Below, one piece after another: positions 34,782 to 46,711 of a stretch of 64,000 bases of DNA. The stretch comes from Azolla caroliniana (lineage: Eukaryota; Polypodiophyta). The translations under genes were made by a program, and so were the position numbers. The stretch covers positions 1,240,001 through 1,304,000 of the forward strand of contig JBHGNT010000003.1 of the NCBI GenBank assembly GCA_043228905.1, written 5' to 3'. How positions within the stretch are numbered: the first letter of the stretch is position 1; every line of letters begins with the position of its first letter. A model generated the notes under the pieces. It was not told the origin of the DNA. It did not search any database and saw only the letters and a list, made by a program, of their open reading frames with translations.

Positions 34782-35059
34782 AATACAGAAAAATGATAAA
34801 ATTGTATTAACAAGAGAATAAACAACCAATTACTACAAAGAAGAGAAGAGGGTGCATGTGTAGTCACCTTCTCTCTATATTTTCTTACTACGACCACATG
34901 TTGGGAAGGAGGTGGGGACTTAACTACCTAGTGACTATGTGTCATAGGACTTAACTTGTATGACACATTAGTTATGATACAAAGCGGTGGGGTGTTCACA
35001 CACTTGACCATTCCTAAGGTGTGTTTCCACACTAGGGCAGTTGAGTTTGATTCTCAACA

Positions 35060-35884
35060 TCTAACCTAATGAAACACGATCAAGGCTGATTTGATGAAAA
35101 GACCTCACTCCAAGCAGGTACAACCGCAAGGGCAAAGTACAACAGAGTGGCCTACTTTAAGAGTGATTTAGCTCGGTGAAATGCTAGTTTTTTAGGTGTT
35201 TCTCCTCCGAAAGAATGATATTGTAAAGTTGCCGAACAAGATATTTCAATTGGGTTGAATTCTCAGAGTCTATTTTACCAAATGAATTTTACAAAACGAC
35301 CTTCAAAGGGTACCAAGGAAGAGGTATTGGTGGAGACAAAAATAAGGTCAACTGTAGAATCAAAACCTAGCTCTAATACTAGATGTTGGAAATGGCCGTC
35401 TAGTGTGGAACAAAACCAACACTCTTCTGATGAAGATATTTAAGTTGACAACATATAGAAAAATATGTGGACAAATTTTTACATCAAGACAGACAACTGA
35501 ATCAAGACAAGATCAAAAGAACAAGTGCAAAGAGAAGGCAACAAAGTTAGGCACAAGACTATGTAACTGTATTATTTTGCTCAACGTTGCAATGACATAG
35601 TATACAATATCAACAATAACACCAATTAGGTTACAAAGGTCAGTTAGGGAAACTACCCTTGCCAATAATTACAATTATGGCCTAAACCTAGTCTGTCCAA
35701 TGGGACAGTGTGAATACATCCATTATTCTTTTGTATTCGATAGTTCACAGGCTCCCTTCTGTGGTGAGGCAAGCGAGAAGTGGATGTCAACAACTCTTGA
35801 GCATATATGTCAACATTTCCTTGCCTACCTAAGCAAACTCTCTAATCATGTACCTCTCCTATTATCTAACTAAAAATTAATACA
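35060..35884. other. Intergenic, nothing recognised
   Basis: AT-rich sequence with no domain-bearing ORF. Part of it (GGTGAGGCAAGCGAGAAG at about 35762) is also found near 40306 and 50953, so it belongs to the duplicated units. Confidence 0.5.
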
Positions 35885-36960
35885 AGAACATTACCGATGA
35901 ACGTTGTAATCAAGAGTACACATTGTGATTGTGAGAGAAATTCATGCAAGCATTGGTTATGGTCAAAGATATGTAGAATCATAGTCAAATGTGATCAATT
36001 AAGATAGAAATGCTTATCCTAATGGTCCACATTTGGTGATTCGTGTGTAAGGTTATGGTTTTAGGACTTACACATGACACTTGCAATACATTTTGAATTT
36101 ATTTTCAAGGCAATATAAGCTTGTGAGATAAAAGAGAAAAGGAGAGATAATGTGGAAACCCTTGGATAGTTCACATTTCAAATCTATAGTTAGGCTATGG
36201 TGACGAAGAAAGGTCCTTGATCTTTTTTACTTTACTAATTATGTTGATTTGGGAAGGCCTAAGCTTCAAATTCTCTGAAGTAAAATAATCACGTACAAAA
36301 TGACGGAGGATGCTCGACCATTCCTTTGGTCAAGCACACAGTAACCTCTAATTTTCATATTTGGGGCATGTTTGGAATGCTACATGTTGGGAATTTATCG
36401 TAAATTATAGCCTAGGCTTGTTTCAAGGAGGGGTGATCGATAACCAAGACTCTTTTTGAGGCCCTTTGCCTTGGTTTATTGACAATCAAGATGTGGTTGA
36501 GGTTGACCATTCTCGGGATTCCTAAAGCTTGGCTTCAATTCATTGGTATGATAGGTTGAAAAAAGGTTTGGTACGATCCTGAGTAGAAATATCCTCGCAC
36601 TATTTGCACACATGTAGAAATATATTAAAGACTTGTTGCACACACGTAGAGATGTGGACCAATCGGAACCCGAAGTATTTCCCGGATCCGGAGCTTTGAA
36701 GCTCGATCCGTCTCGTTGCGAAGGAGCAAGCCTGGCTCCACTTTGGATCCATGGTAAAAAAGAGAGGAAGAAGAATCATATATCTTTGGATATATGGTTC
36801 TCACACATATTGGTCAATGTTCATTGACACATATTGTGAAATGTGTGGAATCTAAAACAATCAAACAAACCACTGTCCACAAATAGTGACAAGATCTAAT
36901 GGCAAGTTGACAAGTAGTAATAGCCAATGCGATTGAAAATAAATAAAAGCAACCGAGCAC
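35885..36960. repeat. P450-cluster upstream block, copy 2
   Basis: Homologous to the blocks at 28470, 40500 and 51060. Shared anchors are CGTTATGGTTT.AGG-like, ACACATGACACTTGCAATAC and TTCCTTTGGT.AAGCA. It holds the exon-3 shard at 36655-36752. Confidence 0.75.
36655..36752 (+). pseudogene. P450 exon 3 shard in the gene 2 upstream region
   Basis: ACCAATCGGAACCCGAAGTA and the sequence after it match the start of exon 3 of the neighbouring P450s (NRNPKYF). The frame is broken at the PERF region by a small indel and a stop. It stops abruptly at TTTGGATCCATGGT, where the duplicated upstream block resumes. Confidence 0.85.
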
Positions 36961-36969
36961 ACAAGAGAC

Positions 36970-37563
36970 TTTAACGTGGAAACCTCAAATCATGGAAAAA
37001 AAACACAAGACCCTTAGGGTACGAGAACTACAGGAATACACAAGTTTACAAGTGGGTACAACCTCCCTAAATATCACTATAGGAATACACAAGCATTAAG
37101 GCAACAACCTTGGCAACAATCTTCATCCAACAAGAAGAGCAGAAAAACACATTAGTAGAACCTACCTTAGAGGACAGGAAACCACGAACCAACAACCGTA
37201 ATGTGAGTTTCTTAATGGTAGGAACAACTCCTCTGAAATTCAACCCAATCAGAGTTCGTATGGCCATCGATTGGAGCAGATCAAATTCAGGTGCCACAAC
37301 AGGGAGGGTTTTTAATTTTTTGTCTACCACTTCTTTTCTTCTCTTTTTGCTCACACTTTTGGTGCCTCTCTCTTCGCCCTAGAAAACCTCTTTGCCTCCT
37401 CTTAAATATAGGCGTCTTTCTAGATAAGACTTCCTTTTAAGTGGGGTACCATTTGGGCCTACCAAATGGTAACTATTACTAATCAAGCCCAAAGATCATT
37501 GGGAAAACACAAGATATTGGACAGAAGGAGGAGGAGGAGAGCTATCGCTACCATTGGTGAAGC
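36970..37563 (+). promoter_or_regulatory. Promoter region of P450 gene 2
   Basis: Homologous to 30140-30541. TATA-like CTTAAATATAGG at about 37401, some 160 bp before the ATG. GGGCCTACCAAATGGTAACTA is conserved. It has an extra stretch at about 37080-37250 that gene 1 lacks. Confidence 0.6.
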
Positions 37564-39236
37564 ATGGCTATGGTGAGATTCACCTCCATCATCCCTGTAG
37601 AGCTCATTGTTGGGGTTTCTCTGTCTCTACTACTCCTCGTAGTAGGGTTGCATCAGTTATGGAGACCTTCAAGCAAGAAGCATAAGAGCCAGCAAGAGAA
37701 GAAACTTCCCTTACCTCCGGGCCGTCTTGGCCTTCCCTTCATCGGGGAAAGCCTAGAGTTTCTAGGAACACAAAGGAAAGGAATCCCATGGCAATTCTTC
37801 GACGATCGCATCTCAGCCTATGGAGAGACCTTCAAGACAAGCTTAATAGGTTCTCCGACAGTAGTCCTGGCTAGCCCGTCTGGTAACAAGGCAGTCTTCT
37901 CTAATAGCTATACATCATGGCCCATTAGCGTTGCCTCTATTCTCGGCAATGAATCCCTCCCGGCGTGTGTCGGACATCGTGCCACTCGCATACGGAATGC
38001 GCTCATGCAGTTCTTGCGGCCCGAATCCTTGCAAAGATACACAAGCCGTGTTGATCTCATTGCCCTTGCATTCATAAGAGAGCACCTTGAAGGAAAACCT
38101 AAGGTTGCTCTCTTCCCCCTTATGAAGAAGCTCATGTTCTCCATAGCTTGTGAGGTTTTCATTGGAAGAGGGGACAGAAAAGATCAAGATATGCTGCATG
38201 GCCCCTTCGACACCATGGCGAAAGGCCTCTTACAGCTGCCAATCAACATCCCAGGAACAACATATAGCAAAGCCCTCGCAGCTTCGGATGCGATAAGAAA
38301 GCAGTTGCAGGTATGGATCGACGAGAGAAGGAGAGATATGGATGCTGGCTCTGTCACTGAGCATCCAGACATCCTCTCCGGCTTCCTCGACTATACGGAT
38401 GAGCACGGAGAATCATTTTCTGATAAGGCCATCAAGGACAACATCCTGGCGTTGCTCTTCGCAGGCCATGATACCAGCACTTCTGTAGCCACAATGACCT
38501 GCAGATATCTTGCATCTAATCCCGAGATAATGTATGAAGTTTACACAGGTGTGTTTCATGCTCCCAATCATTCTCAATTCTTTCTTGATCAGCGCACAGA
38601 AAGTCTAATGATTTTTGCATGTGTTTTTTTGGTGGTGAATTACTCAGAGAACAAGGAGATCGCGGCAAGCAAGGCCCCAGGTGAGCTTTTGAATTGGGGA
38701 GATATACAGAAGATGAAGCTTTCATGGAGAGTGGTGCAGGAATCGATGAGGCTGCTGCCAGCATCGCCGGGGTCATTCAGAGAGGTACAGGAAGACATGA
38801 GCTTCGATGGCTTCAGGATCCCCAAATCATGGAAGGTGAGAGAGAGAATTCTATTAATTTTCCATGGAAGCTCTAAGCAATCTGATGTGATCCTTATCAT
38901 TCATGCATTTGGTTGTTATATTTTCTCTGCACACAGATATTCTGGTCCGTGAACTCCACCAATCGGAACCCCAAGTATTTCCGGGAGCCGGAGAAGTTCG
39001 ATCCGTCTCGCTTCGAAGGAGCAGGCCCGGGTCCGTTCACATTCGTCCCGTTTGGCGGGGGCCCGAGGATGTGTCTGGGCAACGAGTTCGCACGCATGGA
39101 GCTTCTCACCATCATCCATCGCTTGGTCACTCATTTCTCGTGGACCCTCGAGGATCCCAACGAACTCATATCAATCAACCCCTTGCCCTACCCTACGAAG
39201 GGTCTTCCTATCTTCCTCAAACCACGCATTCCATGA
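37564..39236 (+). CDS. Cytochrome P450, CYP85 clan, CYP716-like (gene 2)
   Basis: Three exons, 37564-38548, 38648-38835 and 38937-39236, give 490 residues. Membrane anchor ELIVGVSLSLLLLVVGLHQL, hinge [13 protein letters not shown]-helix AGHDTS, K-helix [16 protein letters not shown] and heme loop [13 protein letters not shown] are present. The residue after the heme Cys is Leu rather than the Pro of genes 1 and 3. Intron 1 (99 bp) has no stop and is a multiple of three, so ORF reading passes straight through it. The splice sites agree with genes 1 and 3. It is the closest relative of gene 1 by promoter type. The enzyme would act as a terpenoid or steroid mono-oxygenase; substrate unknown. Confidence 0.9.
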
Positions 39237-40499
39237 TTTTTTTCACTACACACAAGAGTCGTTGGAAAATTGCAACAGTAAGAGAAGCTTCGAAGCTTCA
39301 CGATCCTGAACTACCCAAACGTTGTTGTGTCTTTACATTTGTTTTTATGTATCGGAATTTGGCAAGGCCTATGAGCATGTACATCGTTCAGCTTAACCTA
39401 TGTTTTACTCGTTACATATATCGTTCACATTGTTTCCTTGTTCAAGTAGGTTTGGTGTTTGGCTTTTTATCTGGTACATATATAGATAGAGAATAATGCT
39501 TTAGATTAAAAGTATTTGGTTCCATATACCGCGTACCTCGACCACATGTCTGCTAGCATCATGTCTGCTTTTGACAATTGAGCAAAGTCTTTTTGTTATA
39601 TCTAACTTCATCTTGTGTCATTACCTTTCTTTTGTATTTCTACATCTCCTTTAATGTTTGATATATAAGTTAGTTTAAATTGTTCCCTCGTGTGCGCTCC
39701 CACATGACGACAACATGTGCAAAGAATGGACCAAATTGACTTGTATGTGGTAAATTGCAACACAATCCATCAAAATGTGATACTTTTGACTCCCACGTAT
39801 TTTAAATCTCGGCCATTTTATGATATATAAATATTTGATAAAATGTCAGACCTCAAATTTGCTTGAACAAGAAAACAAAGTGAACTATATCATTGTTAAA
39901 TTCTTATGGAGGGTGTTTTATCAATTGCTAAGTTGAACAAATGTACATCTTCCTAAGGCTTGGCAAATTTCGAGGCATAGAAATAAGTGTACAAATGCAA
40001 ATTCGGTGGTTTTGAATAGTGAAACTACTCTTGTTGCAATTTTAGAACGACATTATGGTCACAAATTGAATCCTGTAATGCAAAGGTGAAGGAGGATAGG
40101 AAGCTCATTCACAAGGAGAGTAGGAAGTCTATCGATATGCTTTGTTGGGATCCTCGAAGATCCACGAGAAATGAGTGACCAAGCGATGGACAAGTGTCCC
40201 GCACATGCCAACTTTATTCTTTGTAATGATCAAACTCAAAGATAGCTATTAGCGAGAAGTGAGTGTCAACCTTATCCCTTGATTTTGTTGACACCCTTTT
40301 GTGGGTGAGGCAAGCGAGAAGTTGGTGTCAACAACTCATAGGCATATCTGTCAATATTTCCTTGGCCAATGGCTACCTAAGGAAACTGCCTAATCATGTA
40401 CCTCTCCTCTTATCTAACTAAAAATTAACACAAACAATGAAAGACTTATGTTAGTGGAAGATGCTTAATTACTAAACATAAGGAGATGATGAAAGATCA
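39237..40499. repeat. P450 3' flank, with homology to 50040-51060
   Basis: No intact gene. From about 39560 it matches 50060 onward (TTGTTATATCTAACTTC, GTGTCATTACCTT, GTGATACTTTTGACTCCCAC), a duplicated downstream region. It contains the inverted exon 3 shard at 40146-40190. Confidence 0.75.
40146..40190 (-). pseudogene. Inverted P450 exon 3 shard (short)
   Basis: On the minus strand CATCGCTTGGTCACTCATTT leads into TCTCGTGGA, matching codons for HRLVTHFSW of exon 3. It is the remnant of the longer shard at 50562-50736 in the paralogous flank. Confidence 0.75.
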
Positions 40500-41163
40500 A
40501 ACCTATGATGCATGAAAGTCATGTTGCTCATTTGAGTCAACAGGTAGTGCAATAATATATCACACATAATTAAAAATGATGAGAATATAAATTTATAGAA
40601 ATATTGTTCACAACGAGTGGTTGATGTGTAAAGTTATGGGTTGAAGTATCACACATGACACTTACAATACTATTTGAATTTATTTTATGACACCGTAAGC
40701 TTGAGAGACAAAACTGAAAAGAAGACAAACTGTGTAAATCTTTGGTTAGTCTTGATTTCAAATCTATGGCATGCTATGAAGAACAAGAAAGATCCTTGAT
40801 ATTATTGACTTTAACTAATAGTTATATTAAATTTGCAAGCCTAAGCTTCAAATTCTCTAAAAATGAGCCCAAGCGTTAAATTCTCTAAAGTTAAATAATC
40901 ACATATGAAAAGCGGAGGAGGCTTGAGCATTCATTTAGTAAAATGTAGGGAATCTCATATTTATAATGTGGGGCATGTTTGGAATGTTGCCAAACTAGGA
41001 AGTTCCACAAGCTATAAGCATTTCACAAATTTTGCCATCAAATTTTTGTTGGACATGTTTCGAGAAGGAATGATCGATAATCCACACCCTTTACCTTGGT
41101 TTAATGAGGTCCTTTACCCCATTCGGCCATTCCCTTAATTATTTAAAAATTGATGCCAATCTT
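40500..41163. repeat. P450-cluster upstream block, copy 3 (left of the LINE)
   Basis: Homologous to 28500-29780. It is cut by the LINE within TTAAAAATTGATGCC and continues at 48105. Confidence 0.8.
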
Positions 41164-41220
41164 TTTTTTTTTCCAAAAAAAACTCCTTCCATTAGTTATA
41201 AAATTTTACAAATGAGACGA

Positions 41221-41973
41221 TTATGTACAAATCCCTAAAGGGACGTGATAGTTCCATCTAATGTGGAAGCCCACTAACTCAAGAAAGGGAGAGGACGACC
41301 ATTGTTGGATGAAGGCTATGCGTTGTCTTTCAACTCCCTCGGAGCCACCTTTAAGGCCATCATATTGGCTCTTCAAAGTGGCTACAATTTCACTCCATAT
41401 CTCTTGCAGTAACCTTGTTGGATGGGTGGTTTGGTTGGAGAAGACTCGCCTACATCGTTGTTTCCATAGAATCCAAAGGGTTATTGGGCTGACCAATTCC
41501 AACACCTCTTGAGATTTGTCATTAAGAGGAATATAGTGGACATTGCCGCTGGAGGAGAAAAGAACCTCTTGTGCTTTTATCACCAAAGTCATCCCCTCCT
41601 CCTGATGCTCGTATCGGCCAATTGCAGCCTGCCATGATAGCCAACATATATTTCCCCACTTGATTGAACCTTGCACCTGGCATAATTGCAACAAGCGGCC
41701 AACCCCCCGCCATATTCTATGGGACGTTGGGCAGTCCCACAGAGCGTGTCGTATGGATTCTACTACATGTGGGCACTCTACACAATTAGGAGAGCTAAGG
41801 TTCCCACGTTGCCATGCTCCCACCGGTAGGGACTTATGTATTAACAGCCATTGAAAAGTGGTAATTCGCCTCGCGTGTTGTTGCTTCCAGATTTTCTGCC
41901 AAAACTTGGTGATTATTGCGGAGGGAACTTGAAATGTGTGCCAGACCTTCGCAGCAGCCGGTTCTTGCGCGGC
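41221..41973 (-). pseudogene. LINE ORF2 C-terminus with zf-RVT
   Basis: Continues the LINE frame after Gypsy-B: QKIWKQQHARRITTFQWLL, then the zinc-finger-like CVECPHVVESIRHALWDC typical of plant L1 ORF2, then ITLWILWKQRCRRVF. It ends at a stop at 41221-41223 just before the 3' UTR and tail. Confidence 0.88.
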
Positions 41974-42407
41974 TGTTAACTCTTCGGGCCGGACAATGGC
42001 CTAACACAAGGTGTCTACGTGAGACACTTCACCAAAGGGTGTTACAGCAACCGGATTAGACTTCAACGCTTAATCCGACTTAGTTAAGTTACTTATTAGG
42101 ATCGTCTTTCATAACACGCGTAAGATATAACAATTAAGTCAGAACGGCAATTAACACAGAGAGATAACAACACTTAAGCTTTCATTAATTAACCGCTAAC
42201 TATTACATTGTATCCGGGCCTTTAAATAGGTTTCCGGTCTGTATTACAAAACGGTGCCATCCGCACCTGTTCGGGATCGGTCCGGATCCGGAACGGCATA
42301 CCGATTCCAGTCCGTCCGTCCACACTCATAGCTTAATTACAACCACATTCCTACTACTTAATTAGCTCTCCGTTTCCCACTCTGGACTCCTTTGCCGGCC
42401 GGTAACA
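41974..42407 (-). repeat. Gypsy-B 3' LTR
   Basis: 434 bp, same length as the 5' LTR. Confidence 0.95.
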
Positions 42408-42470
42408 GCGGCTTGAGCAGCTAGAATGTGGCGACCCAATCTAATTGTGAATTGGAAGAAAGGGATGGGT
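42408..42470 (-). repeat. Misplaced 63 bp copy of LINE flank
   Basis: 60 of 63 bases equal 47146-47208, the LINE sequence that lies outside the other LTR. It includes an unmutated GCGGC target duplication. It joins RNase H sequence at 42471 with no polypurine tract. Confidence 0.92.
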
Positions 42471-45350
42471 GAGTGACGCCTTGGACACCAGGTAAAGGAG
42501 TGCCGAATGATCTACATGGAAGGAAAACTTCCTTCCCAATAAATAGTGCCGAAACTTTGTCACACTGTAGATCATTCCTAGAGCTTCCCGTTCCGTAGTA
42601 GAGTAGTTCCGTTCTGCTTGGGATAGCTTCCGGCTGGCATAGTACACTGGCCGGTACCACTTTGGTTCCGTAAGCTGCATCAGTACGCTTCCGATTGCGA
42701 TGTCGGAGGCGTCCACGAACACATGAAATTCTTTACTCCAATCTGGAGGTTGTACTACCGGTGCCTGCGACAATAGTACCTTGAGGGCCTTATACGCCCT
42801 ATCCTTAGTATCGGTCCACTGGAATGGTGTCCGATGTACGGCGGCATGCAACGGTGTAGCCAGGTCGGCCAAGTATCGGAGCATCCGGCTGTGCCACTGG
42901 ATCTGGCCTCAGAACTGGCTTAATGCCTTTGCCGTTGCCGGCGCCGGTGCTTCTAATATGGCTTTCACTTTGTCCGGGTCGACTGCAATACCTTCCTGGC
43001 TCACGAAATGTCCTAATAAAGTTCCACTGGACACGCCAAATACACATTTTGCCGGATTCAAGCTTAGCCGGTACGCTCTACACTTTTCTAGACAAAGACG
43101 GAGGTGCTGAAAATGGTCCTCCTCTCGGCTATAGACGGCGAAATCGTCAAGGAAAACCTGCATAAAAGCCGGTATATATTCACCAAAGATTTCCATGATG
43201 ATTCGTTGAAACGTTGCCGGTGCCGTTTTGAGTCCGAACATCATCACCACGGCCACAAACACCCCCCATTCGGTGACGAATGCCGTTTTCTCTTGGTCGT
43301 CGGGGTGCATCCGTATCTGATTATACCCGCTGAATCCGTCTAGGAAGCTATAGACCTCGTGGCCGGCGACGGCATCCAACACTCCATCTGTGAACGGAAA
43401 TGGAAACGCATCCGTTACCGTAGCCGCATTGAGTTTCCGGTAGTCCACGCAAACTCGAATTTTTCCGTTCTTCTTCGGTACGACTACGATCGGGCTCAGC
43501 CATGTCGCTTTCTTTACCGGACGGATAAAGCCAACTCTTAGCAGTTTGTCGATTTCTTCCTTGACCTTGGCAGGATAATTGGGATTCATCAGGTACCGTC
43601 TTTGTGCCACTGGTTTTGCGTCCTTGCTCAAGTGCACTTGATGCTGGTATAACTGAGGGTTGAGTCCTCGCATGTCTTCGTATGACCAGGCGAATATGTC
43701 GCGAAATTCCGTGAGAAGTGTTATCATCGCCATTTTGTCTCCGGACTTCATCTCCTTGGCGATGTGCACCGGTTTTGCTTCGTCCGTGGTTCCTAAATTC
43801 ACCTCTTCTAGTTGCGATGCTTTTACGCGCTGTGAAACGGCCATTTCCCATTCCAACGCTTCCTGCGCTTGCCGTAACTCCCGGATTGCGTCTTTATCCG
43901 GTTCTGCTTCCGCCTCTTCCGGTTGCGGTAAGTACGGTGCTACGGCTTCGGCAATGTCAATTTCGAAGAGGGGTATGATCTTCAGGTTTTCCTGCATGTA
44001 TTGAGCTTCTTCTTCGTCCGCTAACCCTTCGAGCATGTTGACGCATTCCGCATACAACGGTGTACATTCCTTGCCAGTGCTTGTCCTTGGCTGTGTTGGT
44101 ACCCGTACCTTGGCTTTTCCTCGCCGGAAGGTAATTATATTTTTTCGCCAATTCTGTTTGATATGCGCCGTTTTCAACCATGGCCGCCCCAGCAATAGCG
44201 GGTATGCGCCTTGTGTCTGTAATTGTAGCACTACCGCCGAGATGTGAAATGTATGCCCGCCGACGGTGACTTCTAATTTCCGTATTAATCCTGTCGGCCG
44301 CACTGAGCTTGTATCGGCCATCCGCAACCAGAACGGACACGGCTCCCACTCGTGGATTCCTAGGTCATCACACGTCCGGAGGCTTATTACATTTACCCCA
44401 GAGCCTCCGTCTATAACTGCGCCGGGGAGTTCTTTCCCTTTTACAATGGCAGTGATTACCGGACTGCTGGTGTCTACCATTGTTGGTCCCTCCTCCGGAT
44501 TCGAGAAGAGTACCGGTGCCGGTGATGGTTCTCCTGCCGTCATGGCCGTCTTCAGTCCTTCCGTGAATCTAGGCACGAGTTGTAGGAGTCTTCCTAGTGG
44601 TAACGTAATCTGGCATTCTTGCAACGCCTGCCATGTCTCGTTCTCGGAGTGACTACCGCCGGCAAGCCCTGCGATGTTCTCCTTTTGCTGCTGTAAGTCT
44701 GTGACATTCTGCTCGTTTGCTTTCTTTATCCATTCCGTTGCTTGTTTGCGGATGGTCTCCTGTGTCTCCCATTCTTTGGCCATGCCCTTCGACCTTGTGG
44801 TCACCTGCTGCAGGTCTGCCACCTCAGGGACTACCATATTTACCGCCGGTCGTTTTTCATAGCTCTTCACCGGGCATTGGTTACTATAATGGCCTTCCTG
44901 TCGGCAGTAGTAGCAGTAGGCTTTCCGGGCATTGCTAGATTCGGCCGTGTCTGTTGTACCCGGGGCAGGTCCTACGGTACGCGCGGGGTTTTGTACCGGT
45001 TGGTTACTTGGAGCGCCTTGTTCCGGATCTCGGGGGTAGCCGCCTTTTTTAAAATGCCGTTTTTTGTTAAAGCTCTTCTTATTACGGTACTCTTGACGGG
45101 GTTGCCCGTTATATCTGTCGTATTCCTCCCGTTGCTGACGATACCCGGGGGAGTGCTCTCGGTCGTACTGTTCGTATCGTCTATTGTAATCCTGGTACCG
45201 ATCATGCCGGTCATAGTTATCTTGCCGATCACCGTACCGGACATCATTTTCCCGTCGCTCGCCATACCGGACATCCTGTGCCGGTCGGTCACGGTCCATT
45301 CGCCGCCAGCGTTCGTCTTCTTCATCCCGGCTGCTACGTGGCTCAATTTG
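42471..45350 (-). pseudogene. Gypsy-B pol: zinc knuckle, protease, RT, part of RNase H
   Basis: One minus-strand frame from about 45350 to 42471 with one stop, TGA at 42909-42911. In order: Asp/Arg/Tyr-rich segment, CCHC box CYYCRQEGHYSNQC, protease AVIDGGSGVNVIS, RT with FAWSYEDMRGLNP, KKNGKIRVCVDYRKLN, MMFGLKTAPATFQ and catalytic VFLDDFAVYS, then RNase H with FVDASDIAIGSVLMQ and FHVDHSALLYLVSKASLT. RNase H stops there because of the LINE patch. FAWSYEDM suggests the Tat/Athila side of plant Gypsy. Confidence 0.9.
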
Positions 45351-46658
45351 TCAGACGGGCGGTGCTTGCCGAGTCAACAGATTATACTCGCACCTATCCG
45401 TCGTATGGCTCTTGGATTGACAGATTACACATTGCGTCCTCATCGTGCATTCTAGAGCCGAGTGTCCGGAGTTCAAGCAGGTTGTGCACTGTATTGCTTG
45501 CCGAAACCGGAGGTCTTCATCGGACGGTAACGCCCGTTGAAGTGCGCTCAGTGTGAGCCAGGAACTTGTCTTTTCCATCTCTTTCACCCGGTCAATGACC
45601 TGGTCGATGGTACTTGTGCGGAAATCGATTACCGTGCAAACCGTGCGTAGGGGTTCTCAGAGCGCGTTTAGGAATATCGTCCGTAATTCCTCCTCCGGGG
45701 GTGCACGGGCAAGCTGACTATGCATCCGTTGAAACCGGATGACAAATTGGGGAATGCTCTCCCCTGCCTCTTGCCGGATGGTATAAAATAAGCCTACCAT
45801 TACGGTCTGGTCCACCTCCTTTTGAAAAAAATGCATGAATTTAGCTTTTAAATCTGCAAAGGTATTGATGGTAGACGGGTCCTGTGTCCGGCGCCATCTT
45901 GCTGCCGGTCCCTCCAATGTGACGCCAAACTCTGCTATCTTAGAGCGTTCTTCTTCCTCCGGTGTCAGTCGCTGGGACATATGGTTGGCTTCCCATGTCT
46001 GTTCAAAGGCGTGCACATGAGCTTCCGCGTCCGGATCATCTCTATACTTGGAGTACTGGAACGACATGTCGTCGTCCGGTATCGGTGCGCGGGCTGGTAG
46101 TGTTGTTGCTCGTTCCGGAATTTTCTCCGGTGTCGGTGGTCTTTCCCGATTTGATTCCGGTGTGGGTTGTTTCTCTTCCTTTGGTGACGGAGGCCTCTCC
46201 TCTTCGACTTCCGGTGTCGGAGGTCGTTCTTCTTCTGCTGGTTCCGGGGGTTCCAACGTTAGCACTTCCGGTTCCGGTTCCGGTGTCGGTAAGGTATCCG
46301 ATCCTTCGTCCTCTGGTCCGCCCGGGGTTTCGTTACTGCTACGGTAGTTCGTGTGCACGCTGTATTCCCCTTCGGAGTCCGATTCATATGCTGAAAAGGC
46401 CTCTGCTTCGCCTTCTCCGTTTGCCAACGCGTGGAGAAGGGATTCGGTTTCCCGGAGGCTGCTTAGGCTGCTGCCGTCGTCCGGGTGCGATGTTTGCTGT
46501 AACCAGAGGGAGTCCTCCGCTACTCTCCGGATTACGTTGGAAAACGAGCGATCCGCTCTAATTTCCTGCGCCGCTTGCTGGAAAGCCTTGCGTCTCCTTT
46601 GCCTTTCGGCAAGGCGCCGAGTTCGATCTGTAACCAAGTCGTGCGTTGATCTAGACAT
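45351..46658 (-). pseudogene. Gypsy-B gag with two TGA stops
   Basis: Starts MSRSTHDLVTDRTRRLAERQ at 46658. A Pro/Glu-rich stretch with repeated ERPPTPE-like units precedes a capsid domain (FGVTLEGPAARWRR, FADLKAKFMHFFQKEVDQ, ESIPQFVIRFQRMHSQL). TGA at 45657 is followed in the same frame by two CCHC boxes, CTTCLNSGHSALEC and CVICQSKSHTTDRC, up to TGA at 45351. With the box in pol there are three zinc knuckles. Confidence 0.85.
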
Positions 46659-46711
46659 CCATCCGTGCCGTCGTTCGCTACAAAAACAGGAATCATGGTC
46701 GCCAAAAACTG

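Larger units (their letters stand above)
33180..35059 (-). mobile_element. Rearranged Copia remnant
   Basis: On the minus strand, from right to left: an LTR (about 35059 to 34672) starting TGTTGAGAATCAAACTC, a primer-binding site TGGTATCAGAGCGG (about 34660-34673), then immediately an RT C-terminal fragment, RNase H, a polypurine tract (CCAGAGGGGGAGAT, about 33817-33830) and an LTR (33816 to about 33180) starting TGTTGATGTGTC. gag, protease, integrase and most of RT are missing. The two LTRs are not obviously alike, so this may be a chimera of two elements. Confidence 0.65.
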
